A stretch of DNA of 8,334 nt from Desulfuromonas sp. (GTDB lineage: Bacteria > Desulfobacterota > Desulfuromonadia > Desulfuromonadales > Trichloromonadaceae), in contig JAQYWA010000079.1 in assembly GCA_030145265.1 (NCBI GenBank), forward strand, positions 1 through 8,334, given 5' to 3'. The notes under the pieces are model-generated. The model had not been told where the DNA came from. It ran no database searches and worked only from the letters and a program-made list of their open reading frames with translations. Every line of letters starts with the position of its first letter. Position 1 is the first letter of the stretch. This document shows, in pieces, positions 1 through 7,054 of the stretch. The position numbers and the translations under genes were made by a program.

Positions 1-1218
1 GCCGGCGGCATCCTCTACATGGTGGTGGTCGGGCGCCGCCTGCTGCCAACCCGAAAATCAGGAGCCCTCACCGAAGCCTACCAGGTCAAGGAATACATCA
101 CCGAGGTGGAGATCCTTGAAAAATCCCCCTTGGCCAACCTGACCATCGCCGCCAGCGGCCTGGAGGATGATTTCAACCTCAAGGTGCGGGCCATCTTGCG
201 GGGCAGGCACAAACGCCCTCAGCCCAGGCGCAACAGCAAGCTGAGAGCAGGGGACATCCTGTTCCTTGAAGGAAATCCGGAAGGCATTTTAAAGGTGCGC
301 CAGGCCAAGGGCCTCAGCATAGTCCCCGAGCGGGATAACCCCTCACCGGAAGGACTCGAAAAGGAAATGGTCGTGGTCGAAGCGTCGCTGGCACCGACCA
401 GCGACCTGGCGGGAAAAACCCTCGCAGAGGTACGGTTTCGAGAAACTCACGGCCTCAACGTGCTGGCCATCTGGCGGCGGGGAGCCCCGGTGGTAAAGAA
501 AGTCGAGCACGTCAGCCTCCTGTTCGGCGACGTGCTGCTGCTGCAGGGCCCGGAAGAGAAGGTTTTTCACCTTGGCAAAGAGCACGGTTTTCTACTCCTC
601 GGCGGGATTCTCCCGGTCCCCTACCGCCCACGAAAAGCACCTATCGCCCTGACGATCCTGGCTGTCACCATCCTGCTGGTGGTTTTTGACGCTCTGCCGA
701 TCATGCCGGCGGCCACCCTGGGTGCCCTGGGCATGGTCCTGTCCCGCTGTCTATCCATCCAAGAGGCCTACGACAGCATTGACTGGCGGATCATCGTCCT
801 GATCGCCGGCACCCTGCCACTGGGTCTGGCCATGCAGAACAGCGGCGCCGCCGAAGTCCTGGCCCGGCTGCTACTCGACGTCATCGGCCCCTGGGGCCCC
901 TGGGCGGTGCTGGCCGGCATCATCCTGCTCACCTCGCTGCTGACCGAGGTGATGAGCCATGCCGCCGCCGCCGTGCTGATCGCCCCGATCGCCTTCAATA
1001 CCGCCATCGATCTCGGGGTCGACCCCAAGCCCTTCTTCATGGCGGTCGCAATCGCCGCCTCTTCCTGCTTCATGACCCCGATCAGCCACCAGTCCAACGC
1101 CCTGGTCATGGGACCCGGAGGCTACCATTTTTTCGACTATACCCGTGTCGGCGCCCCGCTCAACCTGATGGTCTGGATTCTGGCCACCCTGTTGATCCCG
1201 CTGATCTTTCCTTTTTGA
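1..1218 (+). CDS. SLC13-family permease with two RCK_C domains (5' truncated)
   Basis: This is the C-terminal part (about 405 residues) of an inner-membrane anion or carboxylate permease of the SLC13/DASS (ArsB-NhaD-like) type. The reading frame is open from base 1 and codes for hydrophobic residues before the first ATG at 19, so the true start lies upstream; family members are usually near 600 residues. Two RCK_C (TrkA-C) cytoplasmic domains lie at about bases 79-310 and 367-600, each with the typical 'L(A/G)K(S/T)L..' and 'GD.L.L.G' pattern. About six hydrophobic helices follow from about 637 to the end. Two transport signatures are visible: TEVMSHAAAA at about 943-972, where the family usually has S-N-N, and TPISHQSNALVMGPGG at about 1075-1122. 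The substrate cannot be told; sulfate or dicarboxylates are possible. No convincing terminator follows it. Confidence 0.88.
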   Translation, partial: AGGILYMVVVGRRLLPTRKSGALTEAYQVKEYITEVEILEKSPLANLTIAASGLEDDFNLKVRAILRGRHKRPQPRRNSKLRAGDILFLEGNPEGILKVRQAKGLSIVPERDNPSPEGLEKEMVVVEASLAPTSDLAGKTLAEVRFRETHGLNVLAIWRRGAPVVKKVEHVSLLFGDVLLLQGPEEKVFHLGKEHGFLLLGGILPVPYRPRKAPIALTILAVTILLVVFDALPIMPAATLGALGMVLSRCLSIQEAYDSIDWRIIVLIAGTLPLGLAMQNSGAAEVLARLLLDVIGPWGPWAVLAGIILLTSLLTEVMSHAAAAVLIAPIAFNTAIDLGVDPKPFFMAVAIAASSCFMTPISHQSNALVMGPGGYHFFDYTRVGAPLNLMVWILATLLIPLIFPF

Positions 1219-1363
1219 CCCGCCCTGCCTGTAAATCAGCCATCCAGGTGCGATTGCCGAAGCAGATGATATACTGTGTTTTCAGGTACCGGCGACACTC
1301 CTTGCGGGGTGATCGGACGAAACACCGCACGGAATTCACGGGCCAAGGAGAGCTACTTTTCCC
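1219..1363 (+). promoter_or_regulatory. Intergenic region with candidate extended -10 promoter
   Basis: This 145-base gap precedes the GGDEF-EAL gene. It holds an extended -10 sequence, TG-A-TATACT, at 1267-1275, with no recognisable -35 element. A short imperfect hairpin (CACTCC, loop TTGC, GGGGTG) lies downstream at about 1294-1309 and would be in the leader. The AAGGAGAG ribosome binding site at 1345-1352 sits 11 bases before the ATG, slightly long. The promoter is a pattern-based guess. Confidence 0.35.
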
Positions 1364-3457
1364 ATGACAGGTTCCGCTACGCTCACTCCTGACAAATTGC
1401 ACTCGACCCTGCTGTCCCTGCTCGACAGCTGGCCGCTGGCGGTCGTCGGCCTGGATCTGGATGAAAAAATCATTAGTTGGAACCGGGCGGCAGAGCAGAT
1501 TTTCGGCTGGGCCGCCGCCGAAACCATCGGCAGACCCAATTCAGATTTTCAGCAGGAACCGGACCCGAACACCCGACGATATCTCAAGCGGGTCTTAGCT
1601 GGCGACCCTCAGGTCAATAAAGAAGTGCGCCTGCTGACCAACAGGACACAACCAATCGACGTCAACTGGTCGGCAACCCCCCTTCGGGACAGCACCGGCA
1701 AGCCCGTCGGCGCCCTGATCCTGATGGAAGACATTACCACCCGCAAGATGCTGGAACGGGCCCAGATCGAATCCGAGCGGTTTTCCCGGGCCATTGTCGA
1801 CGCCCTCCCCCAGCATCTCGCCATCATCGACGAAACCGGAACCATTATCGCCGTCAACAAGGCCTGGCGGGACTTCGCCTTCGCCAACTCCGAACAGCCG
1901 GAAAAACTCTGCGAAGGGACCAATTACCTGGATGCCTGCAACGTGACCACGGGGGATGGCGTTCAGGAGGCCGAAGCCTATGCTCAGGGGATCCGCGCCG
2001 TGATGAACGGCACCCTGATCGAGTTTTCGCTGGAGTACTCCTGCCATTCCCCGGACCACCAGCACTGGTACAACGGTCGGGTCACCCGCTTTCCCGGCGA
2101 GGGGCCGCTGCGCATCGTCATCACCCACGACAACATCACCGAACTAAAGCTGGCGGAAAAAGCCATTCAGCAGCTGGCCCATTACGATACCCTGACCCAG
2201 CTGCCCAACCGCATGCTGCTGCTAGACCGCCTCGGGCAGGTGCTGGCCAAGGCCAAACGTGAACGACAGCGGGCCGCAATTCTCTTTCTCGATCTCGATC
2301 GGTTCAAGCTCATCAACGACAGCCTGGGTCATGCCGCCGGCGACAAGCTGCTGAAAATCGTCGCCGAGCGCCTCAATGACTGCGTCCGTAAAAGCGACAC
2401 GGTCGCCCGTCTTGGCGGGGACGAATTTATCATCGTGTTGCCCTCGGTGCCCCAGACCGAGGACGTCACCCTGATCGCCCAGAAAGTTCTCCATTCCCTG
2501 ACCCGCCCCGTCGATCTCGAAGGGCAAGAAGTTTTCACCTCGACCAGCATCGGGATTGCCATGTATCCCGCCGACGGCAGGGATGTCGACAGCCTGATCC
2601 GCTGCGCCGACATGGCCATGTACCGAGCCAAGGAAACGGGGCGCAACACCTACCAGTTTTTTTCGGCAGAAATGAATCAGCAGATGATGCAGCGACTGGT
2701 TATGGAAAATGGCCTGAGACACGCGCTGGAACGGGACGAACTGCATCTGCACTACCAGGAACAGACCGACCTTGCAAGTGGGAAAATTACCGGCATCGAG
2801 GTGCTGTTACGTTGGCAGCACCCGGAACTCGGCCTCCTTGCCCCAGCCGACTTCCTCCACCTGGCGGAAGAAACCGGGCTGATTGTTCCTATCGGCGAGT
2901 GGGTTCTGCGTATGGCCTGCACCCAGAATCAAGCTTGGCAGGAAGCCGGGCTTCCGCCCCTGCGGATTGCTGTCAACCTTTCAGAACGCCAGCTCAACCA
3001 CTACCGGCTGGTGGATACGATCACCCGGATCCTCAATGAAACCCAGCTGTCACCCCAATGGCTTGAACTCGAACTTACCGAAAACCTGATCAACAACAAC
3101 ATCCATGACACAGTCGAGCTGTTACAAAAACTGAAGAGCCTCGGCGTCTCGCTCGCCATCGATGATTTCGGCACCGGTTTTTCATCATTGCGCAACCTCA
3201 AGCAGCTCCCGATCGACCGTCTTAAAATTGATCACTCGTTCTTGCAGGACCTGGGCAGCAGCGCGAATTCGACCGCGATCATCAAGACCATTATCGCCAT
3301 GGCCCACAACCTCGGCACCAGGGTGATTGCCGAAGGCGTCGAAACCAATCAGCAAAGGGATTTCCTGCAGGAACACGGCTGCGACGAAATCCAGGGATAT
3401 TACTTTTCCAGACCCGTTCCCAGAGATGAGTTCTGCAAGCTGCTGAAAACAATCTAA
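1364..3457 (+). CDS. PAS-PAS-GGDEF-EAL cyclic-di-GMP signalling protein
   Basis: This 697-residue protein is likely cytosolic: there is no signal peptide or membrane segment. Two PAS sensor domains cover about residues 14-130 and 136-262, each ending in a 'DIT/NIT' PAS tail. The second has the 'LEYSCHSPDHQHWYNGRV' type core. A GGDEF diguanylate cyclase domain follows (about 268-425) with intact RLGGDEF (GGDEF at 351-355) and an RxxD product-inhibition site five residues before it. The EAL phosphodiesterase domain (about 440-690) reads EVL at 479-481 in place of EAL, but keeps the other expected elements: LELTEN, DDFGTG (600-605), LKIDHSF, VIAEGVET and the QGYYFSRP end. Both activities therefore look possible, and EVL variants are commonly active. 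It probably tunes c-di-GMP in response to a PAS ligand or redox state. The ATG at 1364 has an SD-like AAGGAG 13 bases upstream. It ends 77 bases before the PerR-like gene and may be a separate transcript. Confidence 0.95.
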   Translation: MTGSATLTPDKLHSTLLSLLDSWPLAVVGLDLDEKIISWNRAAEQIFGWAAAETIGRPNSDFQQEPDPNTRRYLKRVLAGDPQVNKEVRLLTNRTQPIDVNWSATPLRDSTGKPVGALILMEDITTRKMLERAQIESERFSRAIVDALPQHLAIIDETGTIIAVNKAWRDFAFANSEQPEKLCEGTNYLDACNVTTGDGVQEAEAYAQGIRAVMNGTLIEFSLEYSCHSPDHQHWYNGRVTRFPGEGPLRIVITHDNITELKLAEKAIQQLAHYDTLTQLPNRMLLLDRLGQVLAKAKRERQRAAILFLDLDRFKLINDSLGHAAGDKLLKIVAERLNDCVRKSDTVARLGGDEFIIVLPSVPQTEDVTLIAQKVLHSLTRPVDLEGQEVFTSTSIGIAMYPADGRDVDSLIRCADMAMYRAKETGRNTYQFFSAEMNQQMMQRLVMENGLRHALERDELHLHYQEQTDLASGKITGIEVLLRWQHPELGLLAPADFLHLAEETGLIVPIGEWVLRMACTQNQAWQEAGLPPLRIAVNLSERQLNHYRLVDTITRILNETQLSPQWLELELTENLINNNIHDTVELLQKLKSLGVSLAIDDFGTGFSSLRNLKQLPIDRLKIDHSFLQDLGSSANSTAIIKTIIAMAHNLGTRVIAEGVETNQQRDFLQEHGCDEIQGYYFSRPVPRDEFCKLLKTI

Positions 3458-3498
3458 GCAAAAAAATGTCGGGCTGCTCTAATTATCGAGCCCCGCGG

Positions 3499-3534
3499 TT
3501 GACATATTGTCTCAACTGCAATAATGTTGCAACC
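3499..3534 (+). promoter_or_regulatory. Candidate promoter and operator for the PerR-like gene
   Basis: A perfect -35 hexamer TTGACA lies at 3499-3504 and an AATAAT -10-like hexamer at 3520-3525, 15 bases apart (shorter than ideal). Overlapping them is an inverted repeat, TATTG-N9-CAATA, at 3505-3523. A second small perfect palindrome, GTTGCAAC, follows at 3526-3533. An AT-rich inverted repeat of about 19 bases inside the promoter of a Fur-family gene is what autoregulation would look like, although it does not match the standard PerR box (TTATAAT-N-ATTATAA) closely. A start near 3532 would make the mRNA almost leaderless for the ATG at 3535. Confidence 0.42.
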
Positions 3535-4044
3535 ATGACTAATAAACCAGACCTTTTCGGCTATCACAAAATGCAGGAACTGGCCAAAGCCTGCCGGATC
3601 AACGGCCTGCCTGTCACTCCACAACGCCAGGCGATACTCGAAGCTCTGGCCGGCAGAAACGACCACCCCAGCGCCGATGAACTCTTTAACGAAGTCAGAA
3701 AACAACTCAAGGGGATCTCACGAACCACTGTGTATCGGGTACTTGAAACCCTGGTTCGGGTCGGTGTGGTCCAAAAAATAGGCACTGAAGAGGCACGGGC
3801 CCGTTTCGACGCTGACACCCGCAAGCACCATCACATCCTCTGCATGGGTTGTGGCAAGCTGAACGACCTGAAGGGGGTAACTATCGGCGAACTCATGCCT
3901 GACCACCCCGACGTGGATGGATTTCGTTTATTCAATTATACGGTACAATTCACTGGACTCTGCGCCGAATGCCTCGCCAATGCTGAGTTTACGCAAGCCC
4001 CAGCCAAACCGCTAACGACTTCAATCGACAAGGAGGAAACATGA
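3535..4044 (+). CDS. Fur-family transcriptional regulator, PerR type
   Basis: This 169-residue DNA-binding repressor probably senses peroxide through metal-catalysed oxidation. The winged-helix region carries the family signature VTPQRQAIL (27-35) and SRTTVYRVLETL (62-73). Aligned by eye to Bacillus subtilis PerR, all five regulatory-metal ligands are present: H44 (H37), D92 (D85), H98 (H91), H100 (H93) and D111 (D104). The last is the aspartate that separates PerR from the glutamate of Fur. Two CxxC pairs (C103/C106 and C143/C146) would form the structural zinc site. The C-terminus runs about 20 residues beyond the last CxxC. The start is uncertain: ATGs in frame at 3466, 3535 and 3571 all lack a good Shine-Dalgarno. 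The 3466 start would include the apparent promoter and 3571 would give a typical 157-residue protein. Its stop overlaps the rubredoxin start, so the two are translationally coupled. The neighbours support a peroxide-defence role. Confidence 0.9.
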   Translation: MTNKPDLFGYHKMQELAKACRINGLPVTPQRQAILEALAGRNDHPSADELFNEVRKQLKGISRTTVYRVLETLVRVGVVQKIGTEEARARFDADTRKHHHILCMGCGKLNDLKGVTIGELMPDHPDVDGFRLFNYTVQFTGLCAECLANAEFTQAPAKPLTTSIDKEET

Positions 4045-4154
4045 AAAAATGGCGGTGTGTTATCTGCGATTATATCCATGAAGGCCCTGAACCTCCCGAA
4101 ACCTGCCCCGAGTGTGGAGCCGGACGGGAAAACTTTGAAGAAGTTGACGAATAA
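4041..4154 (+). CDS. Stand-alone rubredoxin-like domain protein (37 aa)
   Basis: This very small protein (37 residues) is essentially a single rubredoxin fold. Four cysteines in two knuckles, CVIC (C6, C9) and CPEC (C22, C25), should bind one iron for electron transfer. The spacing of 12 residues between the knuckles and the WRCVICDYIHEG...PETCPECGA pattern match the short rubredoxin domain at the C-terminus of rubrerythrins rather than the 50-plus-residue free rubredoxins. The ATG overlaps the stop of the PerR-like gene (ATGA), with AGGAGG four bases upstream, so coupled translation is likely. The rubrerythrin-like gene starts 48 bases downstream and lacks a rubredoxin domain. This peptide is therefore the probable electron donor to that diiron protein, an inference from context. 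It is a real gene despite its size: all four ligands are present and the ribosome binding site is strong. Confidence 0.9.
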   Translation: MKKWRCVICDYIHEGPEPPETCPECGAGRENFEEVDE

Positions 4155-4202
4155 CTTTTACTGCTGATTGCATACATGATGCTTTTGAAAAAGGAGAATG
4201 AA

Positions 4203-4655
4203 ATGTCTTTTGTAACCTTGGACGAGATCATCAAATTCGCGGTCAAACGCGAAGAAACCGCCTATCAACTCTATAAAAATGCCGCCGCCATCTCCACCAG
4301 CATTGCGGCAAAAAAAATGTTCGAAGAAATGGCCGCAGAGGAAGCTGGGCATAAGGAAGTTTTTGGCAAGATGAGCGTGGAACGGGCCGAAGAATACAAG
4401 GCGATCCAGCTTTCCGCCATGAATATCGGCAAGTACCTCGCAGAGGTACCACTAAAACCCAACATGACGTACCAGGAAATCCTCACCTATGCCATGCAGG
4501 CGGAAGAAGAGGCCTACCAGCTCTACACGGCAGCGGCCGAGTCGGTTGACGACCCCAAGTTGAAAAACGTCCTGACCGTCTTTGCCGACGTCGAAAAAGG
4601 GCACAAGATCAAGGTCGAAAGGATTTACGACGACCACGTCCTGACCGAAAACTGA
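4203..4655 (+). CDS. Rubrerythrin-like ferritin-fold diiron protein without rubredoxin domain
   Basis: This 150-residue cytosolic four-helix protein is probably a peroxide reductase of the rubrerythrin superfamily. The diiron ligands are visible: E17 in helix 1, E47xxH50 in helix 2, E101 in helix 3 and E131xxH134 in helix 4. Helices 1-2 and 3-4 are clear internal repeats: REETAYQLYKNAA (16-28) mirrors AEEEAYQLYTAAA (100-112), each ligand glutamate being seven residues before a tyrosine and 30 residues before the ExxH. No C-terminal rubredoxin domain exists; one is encoded separately just upstream. ATG 4203 was chosen because AAGGAG at 4191-4196 lies six bases before it; a start at 4176 in the same frame has no such site. 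It closes the PerR/rubredoxin unit and is followed by a hairpin terminator. Confidence 0.92.
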   Translation: MSFVTLDEIIKFAVKREETAYQLYKNAAAISTSIAAKKMFEEMAAEEAGHKEVFGKMSVERAEEYKAIQLSAMNIGKYLAEVPLKPNMTYQEILTYAMQAEEEAYQLYTAAAESVDDPKLKNVLTVFADVEKGHKIKVERIYDDHVLTEN

Positions 4656-4671
4656 GCGTAAACTTAAATAC

Positions 4672-4702
4672 AAAAAAAGCCTCTGAAAACAGAGGCTTTT
4701 TT
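4672..4702. terminator. Bidirectional rho-independent terminator
   Basis: A GCCTCTG/CAGAGGC stem (4679-4685 with 4690-4696) closes an AAAA loop. It is flanked by seven A on the left and six T on the right, so it reads as an intrinsic terminator on both strands. It serves the rubrerythrin-like gene ending at 4655 (+) and the radical SAM gene ending at 4709 (-), which converge here. Confidence 0.9.
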
Positions 4703-4708
4703 ATTTTT

Positions 4709-5596
4709 TCAGAAGAGGTTTTCCCGGTAGTCCGGCACCTCGCTGTACCATTGCGGGTGACGGCGGGCCCGGGCGATAGCTTGATCGACTTCGGCAAGCA
4801 GCCGCTGCCGGTCTTTCGGATAGCTTCCGGCCAGGTTGAGAAAGTTGGAAACGTGATTGGAGCGCAAGATGGTCTTGTGCGGCGCAAGGTGCTGCAGCAG
4901 TTCACGGGCCTCCTCGAGGATTCCGCCCCGGGAGAGCGGCCGGATGGTGCGAAGAAAGTCGTCATTATGACGAACAAACAGGGTCAGCAGTGAGAAATAT
5001 TCAGGGGAAAGTTCAGTGATCCACTCGGCTGTCGCCCGGGCGTGCTCGAGACTGCGGGCTTGGCCGGCCAAGCCGAGAATGGCGGTGACCGAGAGCTTTA
5101 TCCGCGCGTCTTTGGCCTTGCGACACTCCACCAGCATCTTTTCTGCGGAAAACCCTTTGTTGATCGCCCGCAGGGTATCCGGATCTCCGCTCTCCAGACC
5201 GAAATACAGAATGCGAAGTTTTTTTTGCCGCAGAAGAGCCAGGTCCTCACCACTTTTGGTGGTCAGGCTGGCCGGGGACGCATAGGCGCCAACCCGCAAC
5301 AGGTTAGGGAAGGTTTCCGCCAAGGCGTCGAGAACAACCGCCAATTCCGCCTGCGGATAGACCAGGGCATCACCGTCAGCCAGAAACACCCGCTGAATGT
5401 GGGGGCGATGGGCCTGCGGCACCGACCGCATCTCGTTGATGATTTCACTCACCGGACGGATGCGGAACGTCTTCATTTTATACATGCCGCAGAAAGTGCA
5501 ATGGTTCTGCGAACAGCCGACAGTGATCTGAAAAATAAGGCTGCGCGCTTCGCTGGGGGGACGAAACACCGGCTCGTTATAGTCGAAGTAATACAT
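4709..5596 (-). CDS. Radical SAM protein with C-x4-C-x2-C cluster motif
   Basis: This 295-residue cytosolic protein holds a [4Fe-4S] radical SAM core. The cluster motif is GCSQNHCTFCGMY (C28, C33, C36), a C-x4-C-x2-C spacing instead of the common C-x3-C-x2-C. The extra residue is a recognised feature of the subgroup whose motif reads 'C..N.CTFC.MYK.....R'. Further core elements are FLADGDALVY (about 91-100), which corresponds to the glycine-rich SAM-binding strand, and YFGLESGDPDTLRAINKG (about 149-166). No B12-binding or extra cysteine-rich C-terminal domain is visible, so it is a minimal member. The substrate is unknown. It starts four bases after the stop of the DRTGG protein gene with only a weak ribosome binding site, which suggests coupled translation and a shared function. 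Confidence 0.88.
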   Translation of the reverse strand: MYYFDYNEPVFRPPSEARSLIFQITVGCSQNHCTFCGMYKMKTFRIRPVSEIINEMRSVPQAHRPHIQRVFLADGDALVYPQAELAVVLDALAETFPNLLRVGAYASPASLTTKSGEDLALLRQKKLRILYFGLESGDPDTLRAINKGFSAEKMLVECRKAKDARIKLSVTAILGLAGQARSLEHARATAEWITELSPEYFSLLTLFVRHNDDFLRTIRPLSRGGILEEARELLQHLAPHKTILRSNHVSNFLNLAGSYPKDRQRLLAEVDQAIARARRHPQWYSEVPDYRENLF

Positions 5597-5600
5597 AGCG

Positions 5601-6692
5601 TTACAACAGGGCGTCGATCGCCTCGAAATCGATTTCTGTTTCGGCCAGAACGCGAATCAGTTCGATTTTTTCGCGATCTTCGACGATGATCTTGGAAACG
5701 TCGCTGCTGATCCGGGTGAATGCCTCGGCATTGCTGATTTCGGTGCGGATGTAAGGGATGTTGCTGTCGTCCAGGATTTTCTGGGAAATCCTGGAAACCG
5801 GTGCCAGGCCAGGAATCACCAAGCCGGCGATTTTTCGCCGATATTCGGGCAAGTTATACAGAGAAGCGAGCATAACCAGGAGTTCATCGCGAGAACTGTT
5901 GACCAGCAGCAGGGTCGAATCTTCGAGCAGGTCGGCGACTCGCTGCGCAGAAGCTGCACCAAGTTGCACATGATGGGCGATGCGCGAAGCTTCACGGACG
6001 TCACCGCTGAGCGGTTTGGCGAGAATCTTGGAAATTCGCCCGAGCGTGGGGTTGGCCAGAATCGGGGTGTAATTGAATCCCCCGTCAACCCGAAACGATT
6101 CAGCGGCAAAAGCCCGCCGCAGGTAATGGAGACTGGTTTCCCGCTTTTTAGCGAACAACTTATTAAGCATAACCAGCTTTACGTCGATCTGTTCCTGCCG
6201 GAACAGGGCCAGGTTCATATTGACCGAATCGATCGTGTTGCCAATACCGCCGCCGGCGATAACCATCACCGGAGCTTCCATCGTTTTAGCGATCTTCGCG
6301 TTGTTCATACCGACAACCGAACCGACCCCACTGTGCCCGGACCCTTCTATCACCAGAAAATCGCAACGTTTTTCCAGCTCGGCCGTAGCTTGGCGAATCT
6401 TTTCCAGCAGCGTTTCGGTGCGAATTTCACCGTCGAGCACCTTGCGGGTCGAGTCGGGGTATAGAACCACCGGCGACATGTACTCGATGTCACCATCGAG
6501 ACCGAAAACCCCGGCCATGAGGGCGGCATCCTTATCCATGGACAAGCCGTTGTAGGTGATTGGCTTCGGCCCCAGGGGTTTGATGAAACCAACCCGTTCG
6601 TATTTTTTTTGGGCCAGGAACATTAATGACAGACTCGTGGTCGTTTTCCCTGAGTTCTGCCCTGTTGACGCAATGAAAACTTTTCTAGCCAT
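5601..6692 (-). CDS. BioD/Pta-N-like P-loop protein with DRTGG-like domain
   Basis: This 363-residue cytosolic protein starts MARKVFIASTGQNSGKTT. The N-terminal P-loop (GQNSGKTT, residues 11-18) belongs to the dethiobiotin-synthetase-like group of NTPases also found at the N-terminus of phosphotransacetylases. A conserved FLVIEGSGHSGVGSVVGMNNA stretch of the BioD/CobB type follows near residues 110-130. The C-terminal part (about 210-345) has the DRTGG-like pattern, with DELLVMLASLYN, GLVIPGL and IPYIRTE segments. The phosphotransacetylase catalytic domain is absent. Members are often labelled cobyrinate a,c-diamide synthase or phosphotransacetylase-like, but neither activity can be inferred here, and I know no assigned function. 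ATG 6692 was chosen because AGGGGAG lies nine bases upstream; the frame extends to a TTG at 6716 with no reason to start there. It leads the unit with the radical SAM gene. Confidence 0.85.
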   Translation of the reverse strand: MARKVFIASTGQNSGKTTTSLSLMFLAQKKYERVGFIKPLGPKPITYNGLSMDKDAALMAGVFGLDGDIEYMSPVVLYPDSTRKVLDGEIRTETLLEKIRQATAELEKRCDFLVIEGSGHSGVGSVVGMNNAKIAKTMEAPVMVIAGGGIGNTIDSVNMNLALFRQEQIDVKLVMLNKLFAKKRETSLHYLRRAFAAESFRVDGGFNYTPILANPTLGRISKILAKPLSGDVREASRIAHHVQLGAASAQRVADLLEDSTLLLVNSSRDELLVMLASLYNLPEYRRKIAGLVIPGLAPVSRISQKILDDSNIPYIRTEISNAEAFTRISSDVSKIIVEDREKIELIRVLAETEIDFEAIDALL

Positions 6693-6732
6693 TCGGGAAA
6701 TCTCCCCTGTTAGCAAGCTCGCATAATCGACC

Positions 6733-6900
6733 CTAGGAGGCTATCGGACTTACCATGAACCGACTGCAAAATCGGCTGATCGGTCCATATCCTCGACAAT
6801 TTTCGACAAATAGCCCTGCTATTCGCTCTCAAATTCTCGAAAACTTGGTCTCGAACATTCAATTTTTCGTTTCGGTCCGCTAAGTCCGACAGCCTCCTAG
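6733..6900. repeat. 168-bp MITE-like element with 20-bp terminal inverted repeats
   Basis: The ends are 20-base inverted repeats: CTAGGAGGCTATCGGACTTA at 6733-6752 and, read on the other strand, CTAGGAGGCTGTCGGACTTA at 6881-6900, matching at 19 of 20 bases. Inside, TTTTCGA (6800-6806) pairs with TCGAAAA (6837-6843), and AATAGC (6809-6814) pairs with GCTATT (6818-6823) around a CCT loop, so a folded RNA or cruciform is possible. There is no open reading frame of note and no clear flanking target duplication. The shape fits a non-autonomous mobile element or an interspersed palindromic repeat. It begins 40 bases upstream of the DRTGG protein start and so probably lies in that unit's leader or promoter. 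Confidence 0.8.
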
Positions 6901-6964
6901 TAAAAATACTATAAAGGTCCCACCATTGCCATCATGTATTCGTGATTATCGTCAACCGGACTGG

Positions 6965-7018
6965 TTGCACTAAGGGGAAATAGGCTTAAAATAAAAGAAA
7001 GGAGCCGTTGCGGCAACG
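6965..7018 (+). promoter_or_regulatory. Candidate promoter and leader hairpin for the 56-aa gene
   Basis: TTGCAC at 6965-6970 and TAAAAT at 6987-6992, 16 bases apart, form a weak-to-moderate sigma70-type promoter. A small hairpin (CGTTG, loop CGG, CAACG) at 7006-7018 would fall in the leader, about 36 bases before the start codon. The rest of the gap from 6901 to 7054 shows nothing else that I can name, and no clear promoter for the leftward operon was found in it. Confidence 0.35.
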
Positions 7019-7054
7019 AACCAACCAGCATCACTCGCGCCCAGGAGGTGACCT

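Noticed and set aside
1219..1363. A c-di-GMP (GEMM) riboswitch upstream of the GGDEF-EAL gene
   Set aside because: The conserved GGGACGCAAAGCC-type core and tetraloop/receptor elements are not visible; only a short imperfect hairpin is present.
1595..2128. A 177-residue minus-strand reading frame opposite the PAS domains
   Set aside because: It mirrors the high-GC third positions of the PAS-GGDEF-EAL gene and shows no recognisable protein features.
5042..5689. A 215-residue plus-strand reading frame opposite the radical SAM gene
   Set aside because: It is antisense to a well supported gene, has no domain or ribosome binding site, and its composition follows the complementary codons.
6908..6955. 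A minus-strand promoter for the DRTGG/radical SAM operon (TATAGT at 6908-6913, TTGACG at 6950-6955)
   Set aside because: The two elements are not properly spaced with respect to each other and neither has a good partner at 16-18 bases.
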